The notes: a model not told the origin generated them from the letters alone. Numbered from the stretch's first letter, positions 31,230 through 40,796 are shown. The stretch is DNA of 64,000 nucleotides from Stentor roeselii (GCA_006503475.1 RSEH01000160.1:1-64000), one strand, 5' to 3'. Translations and numbers: made by a program.

Positions 31230-32909
31230 ATGCTCGGTCCCAGCATCATTGAACATGCAGACACATCAATCGCTTCAAGCCCTCTCACTCAATACCTAAA
31301 AGGAAAACTTTTAGGAAAAGGTGGTTTCGCCCAAGTCTTCGAAGTAACAAACATTCACACAAGCCAGTCCTTCGCCTGCAAGATAATCGAAAAGCAATCA
31401 CTTATCAAAGGCCGTGCAAAGCAAAAATTAACAAACGAGATAAAAATTCACAAGTCTCTAAACCACGAAAACATTGTAAAATTTTTCTCATCATTCGAAG
31501 ATGAAAACTTTGTTTACGTCTTACTCGAGCTCTGCACTTGTGAGTCCCTCAGTGCAGTCCTCCGAAGAAGAAAACGTTTGACAGAACTTGAAGTCCAAAG
31601 CTACCTGAAGCAAGTTTTAGAAGGTGTCAAGTATTTGCACAGCCATAAAATAATCCATCGAGATATCAAGTTAGGAAATATTCTTCTCAATCAGAAGATG
31701 GAAATAAAAATCGCTGATTTTGGACTGTCTGCGAAACTTGAATATGAAGGTGAAAGAAAAAGAACGATTTGTGGAACTCCTAATTACATGGCTCCGGAAA
31801 TACTTGAGTCTAACTTGGGACATTCTTTTGAAGTTGATGTTTGGAGCTTGGGGATCATGATTTTCACGATGCTTGTCGGGAAGCCTCCTTTTCAGTCAAA
31901 TGAACCTCGAGTTACTTATAATAAAATCAGGGCAGGGCTTTTTTCTTTCCCTCCTGCTTTGAATTTATCAGAGGCTGTGAAGGACCTGGTGAATAAAATT
32001 TTAGTCTTGAACCCGAAAGAAAGACTTTCACTTGACCAGATCTCTGCTCATGATTTTTTGAATAAGAATAAAATTCCAAGGTTTTTGCCTTATTCGACTC
32101 TGACTATTCCTTTATCCGAGTCGTATTTGAAAGCTTTTGATAGAAAGCCGAATACTCCTCGAGAAGTAATAAAAAACCAAGAAAGACTTTCACAGTCACT
32201 TCGATCAAGTTCACAAGTCTTGTCAGCGAAACGGCTGGATTTTCAAGATGACAGAAAAAATCTAATTGATTTGAAAGATATCAGCGAAAGTCTTCAAACA
32301 GCGACTTGCACAGGGTCAAATTCTTGTCTTCAAATGAAGAAGATTAAAGTGAGTTCAAATTACGACTTTCGCTTGAATGGTCCTCCTGTCTGGGTCATGT
32401 CTTGGGTGGACTATTCAAATAAATACGGCCTTGCTTATAAATTATCAAACGGTTGTATTGGAGTCCTTTTCAACGATTCCAGTAAACTTATCAGCAACTC
32501 TGAGACTAGCGCTTTTCGTTTTTTTTCTGCAAAAAATGAGAAAATCGAGTTTCTTGCAAGTGAAATCCCTTCAGAACTAATAAAACAAGTACAACTTGCA
32601 CTTTACTTTAAAAAATACTTCGCTTCTAAGTCTTTTTCTTGTGAAGAAGGCATCAGTCAAGTGGTAGTCACCAGTTGGATCCCTACTCAAGATGCCCTTC
32701 TTTTTCGACTTAGTAATAAAGTCGTTCAAGTTTACTTCAGGGACCAAACTGAAGTTTTTTTTAACGGTAACAGATATGCTGCCTTTTTAGACAAAAACAA
32801 AGAAATCCACGTTGACAGCATTTGGGACGTTTTAGGCTCTGACAACAAAGACTTCATAAAACGAATGAAAATCACGAAGGAAATCTTATTAGAAAAAAAA
32901 GAAAAATAA
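31230..32909 (+). CDS. PLK: Polo-like kinase
   Basis: 559 aa. The kinase domain spans about 23-275: glycine loop GKGGFAQV, K51, HRDIKLGN with D145, DFG D163, and an activation loop KRTICGTPNYMAPE, where T179 sits in the PLK activating position. Two polo boxes follow: PB1 near 385-450 (VWVMSWVDYSNKYGLAYKLS, GVLFNDSS) and PB2 near 475-545 (VTSWIPTQDALLFRLSN, VQVYFRDQTE). PLKs control mitosis, cytokinesis and basal-body or cilia events by docking to primed phosphosites. All catalytic residues are present, so it should be active. Confidence 0.95.
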   Translation: MLGPSIIEHADTSIASSPLTQYLKGKLLGKGGFAQVFEVTNIHTSQSFACKIIEKQSLIKGRAKQKLTNEIKIHKSLNHENIVKFFSSFEDENFVYVLLELCTCESLSAVLRRRKRLTELEVQSYLKQVLEGVKYLHSHKIIHRDIKLGNILLNQKMEIKIADFGLSAKLEYEGERKRTICGTPNYMAPEILESNLGHSFEVDVWSLGIMIFTMLVGKPPFQSNEPRVTYNKIRAGLFSFPPALNLSEAVKDLVNKILVLNPKERLSLDQISAHDFLNKNKIPRFLPYSTLTIPLSESYLKAFDRKPNTPREVIKNQERLSQSLRSSSQVLSAKRLDFQDDRKNLIDLKDISESLQTATCTGSNSCLQMKKIKVSSNYDFRLNGPPVWVMSWVDYSNKYGLAYKLSNGCIGVLFNDSSKLISNSETSAFRFFSAKNEKIEFLASEIPSELIKQVQLALYFKKYFASKSFSCEEGISQVVVTSWIPTQDALLFRLSNKVVQVYFRDQTEVFFNGNRYAAFLDKNKEIHVDSIWDVLGSDNKDFIKRMKITKEILLEKKEK

Positions 32910-32927
32910 TGCGACTTTAAAAATTAA

Positions 32928-34106
32928 CTAGTTCTTCGTTTCAGCGACTTTAGAATATTTACTGTATTGTTCCGCATCTCTCTTTAAGATTTCTTCGACA
33001 GGGCCGAGAAGTCTTTTAAATGACATTCGGTCAAGAGTGACACATTTCAGATGACTTGTCGCGATGATGTTAGCGGCGCGTGGTTCTCCTTTGATAAGTG
33101 CGAGTTCTCCGAAGTAATCCCCGGGCAGGTAACTTTTGACGTCTTCAGGGGGGCATCCAGGGTTTAACACCTTAGTCGCTTTGGCCGTGCCTTGTTCAAT
33201 GATATAAAAACATTCTCCCCATTCACCTTCTCGAATGACAGTTTCATTTGGTTGATACTCGATAGGGTTTAAACAATCTGACAACTGCGACCTTTCATAA
33301 GGCTCCATCGATTTCAGCAATCCGACTTTTGATAAGAACTGATCATATCTTTCTCTTTTCTTTATCGCAGCTTCTTTTACTATGTTGTTGAAACATTCAC
33401 GGTCTAACACCCAACAAACTGAAGGACTTAAAGCTTTTATTGATGCTGCTCTTGGAGTGTTGTAAAGTAAAGCTAGTTCTCCAAATGCTTCTCCGGATTC
33501 GTAAATTTTTAGAACTTTTGGAGTAGATTCGCCTGGAAAGACTTTAAAACATTCGAGTTTTCCACTTTCTACGAAATATAACTCGTTGCCGTCGTCGCCT
33601 TGGGTTATTACCATGTCGCCTGAAGAGAACTTTTTTTCTTCCATTGCGTTTAGAACTATTAGACGCTCTTGTTCTTCGAGATTTGCGAACATGAAGGATT
33701 TCTTTAGACGATCTTGAAGTTGAGATTTTACTTCTGAGGACTTGGGAATGATTTTTGGGATGTAGGCTTGCTTTTGGTTCCAGTTACCAAATGCTTCTGC
33801 ACTTACTGAGGTTCTTCCTTGTTGCTTTTTTGGAAGGGATATCGGCAGGTCTTCGATTTCGTCGTCTTCTTCGCTTTCGTCTGAGTTGGAATTGCTTTGA
33901 TGTCCTTTGTTTGCCCTGTCAATCTGATTACGTAGGTTAACCAATTCTTGTTTCTCAGCGCCAGTCAGCAAGTCCCCGTTTTTAACCTTAAAGAAGTTCA
34001 GAAGAAACATTTCAACATTTTTCGGTTTTTCCAGTAGACAAGACGTGACAACTTCTTCAAACAAGTTCCTAAGTTTCGAGTCAAGATAGGACTGGATATC
34101 AGACAT
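32928..34106 (-). CDS. cAMP-dependent protein kinase regulatory subunit
   Basis: 392 aa from ATG 34106. Residues about 4-40 resemble the RIIa docking/dimerisation helix pair, then an acidic linker. The inhibitor sequence GRTSVSAEAF carries Ser100 at the P site (RII-like, phosphorylatable) but only one Arg before it. Two cyclic-nucleotide domains follow with intact phosphate-binding cassettes: FGELALLYNTPRAA (R219) and FGELALIKGEPRAA (R343). It should hold the PKA catalytic subunit inactive until cAMP binds, a pathway known to regulate ciliary beating. It is head-to-head with the next gene, only 21 bp apart. Confidence 0.93.
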   Translation of the reverse strand: MSDIQSYLDSKLRNLFEEVVTSCLLEKPKNVEMFLLNFFKVKNGDLLTGAEKQELVNLRNQIDRANKGHQSNSNSDESEEDDEIEDLPISLPKKQQGRTSVSAEAFGNWNQKQAYIPKIIPKSSEVKSQLQDRLKKSFMFANLEEQERLIVLNAMEEKKFSSGDMVITQGDDGNELYFVESGKLECFKVFPGESTPKVLKIYESGEAFGELALLYNTPRAASIKALSPSVCWVLDRECFNNIVKEAAIKKRERYDQFLSKVGLLKSMEPYERSQLSDCLNPIEYQPNETVIREGEWGECFYIIEQGTAKATKVLNPGCPPEDVKSYLPGDYFGELALIKGEPRAANIIATSHLKCVTLDRMSFKRLLGPVEEILKRDAEQYSKYSKVAETKN

Positions 34107-34127
34107 TTATAAACAAAACTGCCAAAA
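34107..34127. promoter_or_regulatory. 21-bp divergent start-to-start gap
   Basis: Only 21 bp (TTATAAAC...CCAAAA) separate two divergent ATGs. It contains one TATAAA-like string. Promoter elements for both genes must lie at least partly within coding DNA. Confidence 0.55.
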
Positions 34128-34850
34128 ATGCTTGAAATCAAAGAAAACAGCCAAGCAATCGAATTCTGTCAATATTACATCGGGACTGACAAGACTGAAA
34201 TAAAGTTCAACCTCCAGATGCTTGACATATACGAAGACGAAGGCGACTTTCTGATAAACTACAACACAGACACTCGCAAACTCTTGGTCGATGAAGACTC
34301 GAACTTCGTAGTTGTCAACATAAACCAACTGGTTTCTCTGAGTTTATTTCAACAGAAGACTGTTTTTGAGAAGAAGTATAACTTAGCTGAAATTTTAAGG
34401 TACCTGGATACCAAACAAATCGTTTCTAATGACTCGCTGGTTTATTTTATTAGGGAAAAAAACGAGTACCTTGAATTTGTCATGAAAATTTCAGTTGTTT
34501 TGTCGGATTTTAATAAAAAACAACTTTTGGATATCAAACTTAAGACTTTACTTGCTATTCATAATCGCATTGAACAGATTGAAATTGAAAAATTTGATAG
34601 TAACTCGAAAAAAAATACGAAACAAGCTGAGGAAAGGAAGAAATCTGCGAATACGGTTTATACTTTGTTGGTTTTAGATCCTAGTACGATTTCGCCTTTG
34701 CAGAAACCTATTGTTGAGGAGAAGAAAAAAGAAATTCCTAAACCTAAAGTCACTTTTCCTTCTGCTGAAAAAGCTGCTGAAGAGGCTGCTATGCAAAAAC
34801 CACCTCCTGAATTTGAGTTTAAAGCTAAAGTTGACTGTATTATTAGTTAA
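34128..34850 (+). CDS. Hypothetical soluble protein
   Basis: 240 aa from ATG 34128. Residues 1-150 look like a folded alpha/beta domain with alternating hydrophobics. Residues about 155-215 are Lys/Glu/Pro-rich, and the end is PPPEFEFKAKVDCIIS. No motif is recognised. It shares its upstream region with the PKA regulatory subunit, so co-expression is possible. Confidence 0.65.
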   Translation: MLEIKENSQAIEFCQYYIGTDKTEIKFNLQMLDIYEDEGDFLINYNTDTRKLLVDEDSNFVVVNINQLVSLSLFQQKTVFEKKYNLAEILRYLDTKQIVSNDSLVYFIREKNEYLEFVMKISVVLSDFNKKQLLDIKLKTLLAIHNRIEQIEIEKFDSNSKKNTKQAEERKKSANTVYTLLVLDPSTISPLQKPIVEEKKKEIPKPKVTFPSAEKAAEEAAMQKPPPEFEFKAKVDCIIS

Positions 34851-35219
34851 GATAATAGTTAGAGACGGTGGAGTTTAATGGGATGGATTAATTTTCATTT
34901 TTTTTTGAATATTGAATGATTTTATTTTCTGATATGATTGGCTTTATCATGTATTGAAAGATTAATCAAATATTTTTCAAAGGAATTATGGGAAAATCAA
35001 AAAATCCTCTAGATTTCAGGAAAATCAAGTAAAATTCTAACCTAATCCAAACTCACAATCGATTCTAATCCTAAAAAATCTCTTAAAACCTCAAAGCCTT
35101 CTTGATTCTGCAATTTCAAGAAATATATGAATTAAGCATTATTTCGATTAAGGCCTTTCTTAGCACTTTTCAAAACATGTTTCAATGAAAAATCCATGAC
35201 AACCCATTCATTATAAATT
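34851..35219. other. Intergenic spacer
   Basis: 369 bp, no gene. G+T-rich just after the upstream stop and A+C-rich before the CDPK start. Confidence 0.55.
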
Positions 35220-36662
35220 ATGGGTATAAACGCATCAAAGTCGCGCAGTCAAATACGAACTGGCCGACGTCTCAGCAAATATTTATCGGTTCCTGCAAAC
35301 ATCTTCATACAGCAATCCAGCGGTTACATAGCTGAAAAATATGATATAATAGAAAATATTGGATCAGGCGCATTTTCAGAAGTGAAACTTTGCACCCACA
35401 AGCAAACAAACGAGAAACGAGCAGTAAAAATAATCCACAAAGGCAGTCTATATCTAGACCAGCTAGACGAAAACAACCAACTTCAAGAGCTAAAAATTTT
35501 AACAAGCCTGGTTCATCCAAACATCCTTCGATGTTATGAAGTCTTCGAAGACCATTTCAAATTTTACATCGTGACAGAGTTCTGCGAAGGCGGAACATTA
35601 TTCGAAATGATTAAAGACTTCTCAAGTCTAACCGAAGGGCAAGTCTCGAAGTTAATTTTTCAAGTTCTCTCCGCGATTTCATATTGCCACGAAGAAAAAC
35701 ACGTCATTCATCGAGACTTAAAGCCAGAAAACATATTAATTGAAGGAAATTCAATTAATATAAAATTAGCTGATTTTGGATCTGCTTGTTATTTAGACCC
35801 TGGGCAGAAATTGCAGAAAGCTTTAGGGACTCCATATTATATTGCCCCTGAAGTACTTTCTGGAGATTATAATGAAAAATGTGATGTCTGGTCTTGTGGA
35901 ATCATCTTGTTCATGCTACTCACTGGAAAACCGCCGTATCAGGGAAGGAATCAAAAGGAGATCTTGAAAAATATCAAAGAATCGCCTTTTTTGTTTAGAG
36001 AAAATGAATTTCCTGGAATTTCTTTGTTGGCTGTGGATTTGATTAAGAGGATGGTTTGTGTTAATCCTGAGGAAAGGATATCGGCTAGTGAGGCTTTGAA
36101 TCATTTTTGGTTTCAAGGAAAAGAACAGGGGGGAAAGAGAGATTTGACTGAAACTTTGAAACAGTTGGCTCGGTTTAGTTCGACTTCTAAGTTGAAGGAT
36201 GCGGTTTATACTTACCTGGCAACACAAATCATTTCTAAAGATGAAATGCAGAGACTTACTAGTGAATTCCAGTTGTTAGATAAAAACGGTGATGGAAAAA
36301 TCAGCAAATTAGAACTTATGGATCAGTATACTTCAATCATGGGCGAAAAAAACGCAGTTAAAGTAGTTGATTCAATTATGGCGCAGGTAGACTCTAATCA
36401 AAGTGGCGATATTGATTATATTGAGTTTGTAAAAGCTTGCATGGATTACAAACAAACTCTTTCGAAAGAAAACCTTAAGTTTGTTTTTAGGCTTTTTGAT
36501 CAGGATGATAGTGGAGAAATCACTTTAGATGAAATTAAAAGTCTTTTAGGAAAACATTTGCATCTTAGTGATAAGACTTGGGTTGAAATGATACAGGAGG
36601 TTGACAAAAATGGAGATGGAAAGATCGACTTGCGTGAGTTTATACTTTGTTTAACTGCTTGA
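35220..36662 (+). CDS. CDPK: Calcium-dependent protein kinase (CDPK)
   Basis: 480 aa ending in TGA. N-terminal MGINAS fits N-myristoylation (G2, S6). The kinase domain spans about 41-300: GSGAFSEV, K70, HRDLKPEN with D166, DFG D185, GTPYYIAPEV. A junction helix (about 305-335) precedes four EF-hands with complete Ca2+ loops: DKNGDGKIS, DSNQSGDID, DQDDSGEIT and DKNGDGKID. This is the standard plant/alveolate CDPK layout; calcium relieves autoinhibition by the junction. All key residues are present. Confidence 0.96.
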   Translation: MGINASKSRSQIRTGRRLSKYLSVPANIFIQQSSGYIAEKYDIIENIGSGAFSEVKLCTHKQTNEKRAVKIIHKGSLYLDQLDENNQLQELKILTSLVHPNILRCYEVFEDHFKFYIVTEFCEGGTLFEMIKDFSSLTEGQVSKLIFQVLSAISYCHEEKHVIHRDLKPENILIEGNSINIKLADFGSACYLDPGQKLQKALGTPYYIAPEVLSGDYNEKCDVWSCGIILFMLLTGKPPYQGRNQKEILKNIKESPFLFRENEFPGISLLAVDLIKRMVCVNPEERISASEALNHFWFQGKEQGGKRDLTETLKQLARFSSTSKLKDAVYTYLATQIISKDEMQRLTSEFQLLDKNGDGKISKLELMDQYTSIMGEKNAVKVVDSIMAQVDSNQSGDIDYIEFVKACMDYKQTLSKENLKFVFRLFDQDDSGEITLDEIKSLLGKHLHLSDKTWVEMIQEVDKNGDGKIDLREFILCLTA

Positions 36663-36748
36663 TCTCCATAATTAATCCTTAATCCAAGTAAATATCTTTC
36701 CAAATTCATCTCCTCTATTCAAAAAACCAACATATGAAATCACTATAA

Positions 36749-37042
36749 ATGGACTACGAAAAACTCGATTTCAAAGACGTAACAGTCACTCAGGTTTTCA
36801 ACAAGCGAAAAAGATCCAAGTCAAACTTAAAATACGACCAGATGCAAAAAGACCTAATCGTAACGAAATGGCAAAAATCAGCAGTCCGGGCAGCAATCAA
36901 AGGAGCTCTAATCGAGAAAAAAATCATGAAACTTCTAAGCGACCCAAAGCTAACAAACAAGAACCTATCAAAGATCTTACTAGACTGCGTGAATTCAGAG
37001 CAGGTAAAGACTTACCTTTCAAGTAAGGACTCTAAAGACTAA
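36749..37042 (+). CDS. Small basic hypothetical protein
   Basis: 97 aa, Lys-rich, probably helical, with no domain recognised. It ends in TAA, followed by one more TAA triplet and then the ATG of the flippase gene, so only 3 bp separate the two frames. They are in different frames (294 nt plus 3 nt keeps the same phase, but two stops intervene), so readthrough fusion would need two stop suppressions. It could be a real small gene or an upstream frame of the flippase mRNA. Confidence 0.6.
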   Translation: MDYEKLDFKDVTVTQVFNKRKRSKSNLKYDQMQKDLIVTKWQKSAVRAAIKGALIEKKIMKLLSDPKLTNKNLSKILLDCVNSEQVKTYLSSKDSKD

Positions 37043-37045
37043 TAA

Positions 37046-40000
37046 ATGGAAACTCGTGTTGTTTACATGAATGACCCGACTTCGAACCTTCCTTTTAAGT
37101 ACCCAAGTAACTATCAAAGCACTACGAAGTATAACTTGTTGACTTTCTTTCCTGTGTCACTTTTAAGTCAGTTTAAAAAAGTGGCGAATATCTACTTTTT
37201 ATGCACTGCTGTTTTACAGTCTTGGCCAGAAGTATCACCTTTGGATCCTTTCAGTGCTATTGCTCCTTTGGTATTTGTTTTAACTATTAGCATGACTCGA
37301 GAAGGGGTGGAGGATTATTTGAGGTTTAAAGCTGATAGAGAAACTAATTCAACTCCAGTCCTGATTTTCAACCAGCACTTCCAAGAAAAGACTTTAAAAG
37401 ATGTAAAAGTTGGCGACGTTCTCCTAATAAAAAAAGACGAAGCCTTCCCAGCAGACATGATTCTTCTTTCCTGCCCCTCCGAAAACGGGGTAGCCTTCAT
37501 CGAGACGTCAACTCTCGACGGTGAAAAAAACCTAAAGCCACGAAACAGTTTATCCCAAACCCTTCACTTTTCAGAGTCAAGCGAATTCAAAGAAAATCTA
37601 AAAGTCGAATGCGAGTCTCCAAATCCAAAAATTTACAATTTTTCAGGAAAAGTAGATTTCCAAGGTGAAATATCCTCTTTAGACAAAAGCAACCTTCTTC
37701 TCTCAGGTTCCTTCCTACGCAACACATCAAAAGCAATAGGAATGGTGATATACACCGGAAAAGATACAAAACTTCGTCAAAACTTGATGGCGAAGACCTT
37801 CAAAGCAAGTAAAATCGAGAAGCGAGTAAACAAATTCATCCTTCTGATAATTTTTCTTCAATTTCTTCTTTGTCTCTCAGCAGCTGTAGGGTGTTATTTT
37901 TTCATGAGTCGATCATTAGACCATCATAAATACATCCGAGGAATGAACAATCCAAGTGGAATTCAAGCAATTTTAACTTATTTCACTTATTTCCTCTTAT
38001 TAAACACCATGCTGCCCATTTCTCTCGTCATCACTCTTGAGATGTTAAAAGTAGTTCAAGGCTTTTTCATGCAAAACGACTTAGAAATGTACTCAGAACT
38101 CAAAGATCGCCCTTGCAAGGTCTCAGCTTATAACATCACTGAAGAACTTGGAATGGTTCAGCATATTTTCTCGGATAAGACTGGAACTCTTACTTGCAAT
38201 CGAATGGAATTCAAGTTTTGCACTGTTGGGAATAAAGTTTATGGAGATCGAAGGTTTTTACATGATTTGGATTTTGTTTCAGTCACGACTTACTCGACTA
38301 GAGAAATTATTTTTACCTTTGAGGTAAGGGATATGGTTAATGATGCATTTGGAAGGCAGGGGAAGGACTTGATCTTGCCTTTTAAGTTTAATGTTGGAAG
38401 GTTTTTTATTCAAAGGCAAGATGAACTGCTTTTTTGGTTTATTCGGTGCATGGCTCTTTGTCATGAATGCATGGTTGACTATGATGAGGCAGGAGGGTTT
38501 AGATATGTGGGGCAAAGTCCTGATGAAATCACTCTTGTTGATGCCGCTAGACATTTTGGAGTGGAATATCAGGGAGTTGTCAAAGGAATTGCAGGGATTA
38601 AGGTCACTCCTATGGGAGGGAAAAGCTTGGTTGAGAGGTTTGAACGGTTTTGTGTTAATGAATTTGATAGTGACCGCAAAAGAAACTCAGTCCTCGTGAA
38701 AGACTTAAAAACCGGTCAAATAATTCTATTCATAAAAGGAGCAGACAACATAATCCGGAGCCGTCTTCATCCTCACAACTCAAAAGAATACCTTCAGAAA
38801 GTAGACAACGACCTTCAAGACTACTCAAATCGCGGACTTAGAACCTTGATGCTCGGAATGAAAATCATTGATCCAGGGGACTTCGAAGTCTGGAAAGCGA
38901 AATACCAGGTGGCAAGCACTGCCATTGAAAACCGTTCAAAGCTTCTTAACGATTTAGCTGAAACTATAGAAAAAGACCTGATTTTACTTGGCTGCACTGC
39001 TGTTGAAGACGCTTTACAAGCTGAAGTCCCTGCAACGATTAGAGCTATTTTAAAGGCTGGGATTAAATTGTGGATGTTAACTGGAGATAAATTGGAAACT
39101 GCTATTAATATTGGAAAGACTTGTGGACTTATTAGTAATATCACGGAAGTATTACCTTGCTCAGATGGTACTTTGCATGGATGTCTTAAAGTACTTTCAG
39201 AATTCGCTAAGAAGAAAGGGAAAAAAATGAAAGAACAGGCACTTGTTATTGAAGGGGGCTCACTTGAAATTATATTGTTTGACCCGAAAGACCGGGAAAA
39301 AGTCTCAAAATACCCAGAGTTTTCCGACCCAGCATCAAGTGCCTTAGCTCAATCATGTCGAAGTTTATTCCTAGATCTAAGTTCCAAATGTTCCGCAGTA
39401 ATCTGTTGCCGAGTGACTCCAGGTCAAAAGCGAGAAGTAGTAAAAATGATGAAAAAAGAGCAAAACTGCGTAAGTCTTGCAGTAGGCGACGGTGCAAACG
39501 ACGTATCAATGATCTTAGAAGCCGACGTAGGAATCGGTATATACGGAGAAGAAGGTATGCAAGCAGTGCAAGCTTCTGACTACTCAATCGGCGAATTTCG
39601 CTTTCTTTGGGAGTTGCTTTTAGTGCACGGTCGTTTTAACTACCTGCGAGTATCAGAGATGATTCTTTATTTCTTCTACAAAAACATAGTCTTTACCCTT
39701 CCTCAGTTCTTTTTCGCTTTTTTCTGCGGGTTTAGTGGGAAAAGTGTATATGATGACTGGTATATTTCTTTATACAACACGATTTTTACAGCAGCTCCTC
39801 TTATGTCAAGAGCGCTTTTTGAGAAAGATATCATGGTGCCTAAGAGACTGGTCGTTGAAACAGAGGAGGACTCAATGGTAAGAACGTTGTTGCCTTGTGT
39901 TTATTCTCTTGGAAGGGAAAATGAAATTTTTACTGGGGGAAACTTTAGTATTTGGTTCTTGACAGGAGTACTTCATTCGGTACTTGTGTTTTTTATACCG

Positions 40001-40444
40001 CTTTATGCGGTACAGGCAGGGATTATTGATGTGAGTGGGCATAATGCGGACTTCTGGGTCTTTTCGATCACGTCGTTCACTTGTATTGTGTTTTTAGTCA
40101 ATTTAAGGATTGCTTTGTATAGCAGGGTTTGGACTGGACTTCATGTGGTTTCTATTGTTGTGCTGAGTATTGTGCTTTATCTGATGTTTATGATTGTTTA
40201 TGACTTCTCCTCGCCTACCCCTTCCAGAGGTTCAGTCTTTCAAATATTTTCAACTCCTTACTTTTACGTAATTCTTCTGGCCATCCTAATGATTTCCTTA
40301 GTTTTCGACGCTGGACTACTAGTCGCTCGCAAGGTTTTAAAACCGACGAAATCGGAAGTCCTGATGGAATATTCCATCACCAGCTACACAAAAAAGCGTC
40401 TAAATCGAGAAGCGATGAAAAACACAGAAGTAACTATAAACTAG
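37046..40444 (+). CDS. P4-type ATPase (phospholipid flippase)
   Basis: 1,132 aa ending in TAG. It moves phospholipids from the outer to the inner leaflet. N-terminal N..PFKYPSN..STTKYNLLTF is the P4 signature. Others are PADMILLS, the actuator motif LDGEKNLKP (DGE kept, but the usual T after it is K), the phosphorylation site DKTGTLT with D377, KGADN, LTGDKLETA, and the hinge GDGANDVSM near 814-822. Ten membrane segments fit: two, two, then six after the hinge. The first residue of the protein lies 3 bp after the stop of the small upstream frame, and its stop is 7 bp from that of the convergent next gene. Confidence 0.95.
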   Translation: METRVVYMNDPTSNLPFKYPSNYQSTTKYNLLTFFPVSLLSQFKKVANIYFLCTAVLQSWPEVSPLDPFSAIAPLVFVLTISMTREGVEDYLRFKADRETNSTPVLIFNQHFQEKTLKDVKVGDVLLIKKDEAFPADMILLSCPSENGVAFIETSTLDGEKNLKPRNSLSQTLHFSESSEFKENLKVECESPNPKIYNFSGKVDFQGEISSLDKSNLLLSGSFLRNTSKAIGMVIYTGKDTKLRQNLMAKTFKASKIEKRVNKFILLIIFLQFLLCLSAAVGCYFFMSRSLDHHKYIRGMNNPSGIQAILTYFTYFLLLNTMLPISLVITLEMLKVVQGFFMQNDLEMYSELKDRPCKVSAYNITEELGMVQHIFSDKTGTLTCNRMEFKFCTVGNKVYGDRRFLHDLDFVSVTTYSTREIIFTFEVRDMVNDAFGRQGKDLILPFKFNVGRFFIQRQDELLFWFIRCMALCHECMVDYDEAGGFRYVGQSPDEITLVDAARHFGVEYQGVVKGIAGIKVTPMGGKSLVERFERFCVNEFDSDRKRNSVLVKDLKTGQIILFIKGADNIIRSRLHPHNSKEYLQKVDNDLQDYSNRGLRTLMLGMKIIDPGDFEVWKAKYQVASTAIENRSKLLNDLAETIEKDLILLGCTAVEDALQAEVPATIRAILKAGIKLWMLTGDKLETAINIGKTCGLISNITEVLPCSDGTLHGCLKVLSEFAKKKGKKMKEQALVIEGGSLEIILFDPKDREKVSKYPEFSDPASSALAQSCRSLFLDLSSKCSAVICCRVTPGQKREVVKMMKKEQNCVSLAVGDGANDVSMILEADVGIGIYGEEGMQAVQASDYSIGEFRFLWELLLVHGRFNYLRVSEMILYFFYKNIVFTLPQFFFAFFCGFSGKSVYDDWYISLYNTIFTAAPLMSRALFEKDIMVPKRLVVETEEDSMVRTLLPCVYSLGRENEIFTGGNFSIWFLTGVLHSVLVFFIPLYAVQAGIIDVSGHNADFWVFSITSFTCIVFLVNLRIALYSRVWTGLHVVSIVVLSIVLYLMFMIVYDFSSPTPSRGSVFQIFSTPYFYVILLAILMISLVFDAGLLVARKVLKPTKSEVLMEYSITSYTKKRLNREAMKNTEVTIN

Positions 40445-40451
40445 TATTTTA

Positions 40452-40796
40452 CTATTTTTTCTTATTCTTCGGTTTACGGTCGCAAGGTCTGAGTTCTTTC
40501 GTCTTTCTGATGTTGTTGTCATGAATCGGGTACATCTCCAGGTTCGTTCCTTTTCCGTAGATTGAAGAAGTCGTTTTGAAGGTTGACTCTTGGTTTTGCT
40601 TTAGTTTCTAAGTGGAAGTTACTTCTTCGAGTTTTCGGATTTTGTCCTCGATGCTGTCGTTTATCAGCGCGTTGCCTGATGTTAAAAAGCCCCAGTCGTC
40701 TTCCCATTGTTTTGCACCGTTTAACTCGTTTGAGATCAGGGATCTCCAGTCTCGGTCTGCCGAGACGTAGTCGCCTTCTTTCACTTTCATCGACAT
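40452..40796 (-). CDS. CIMIP1 (C20orf85)-like ciliary protein (two exons)
   Basis: Found by joining two short frames across a 15-nt intron (40608-40622); 109 aa, ATG 40796 to TAG 40452. Residues about 12-45 (DWRSLISNELNGAKQWEDDWGFLTSGNALI) resemble the core of C20orf85/CIMIP1, where W...L..E..A...W...WGFLT...EL. is conserved. That family consists of small microtubule inner proteins of ciliary doublets. The C-terminal half is basic (KTKELRPCDRKPKNKKK). The similarity is short, so the family call is moderate. It is convergent with the flippase gene with 7 bp between stops. Confidence 0.65.
40608..40622 (-). other. 15-nt intron in the CIMIP1-like gene
   Basis: On the minus strand: GTAACTTCCACTTAG. 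It is phase 0, between GAA and AAA, with A at position 10. If retained, its last codon is an in-frame TAG. Without it the gene would end after 62 codons. Confidence 0.88.
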
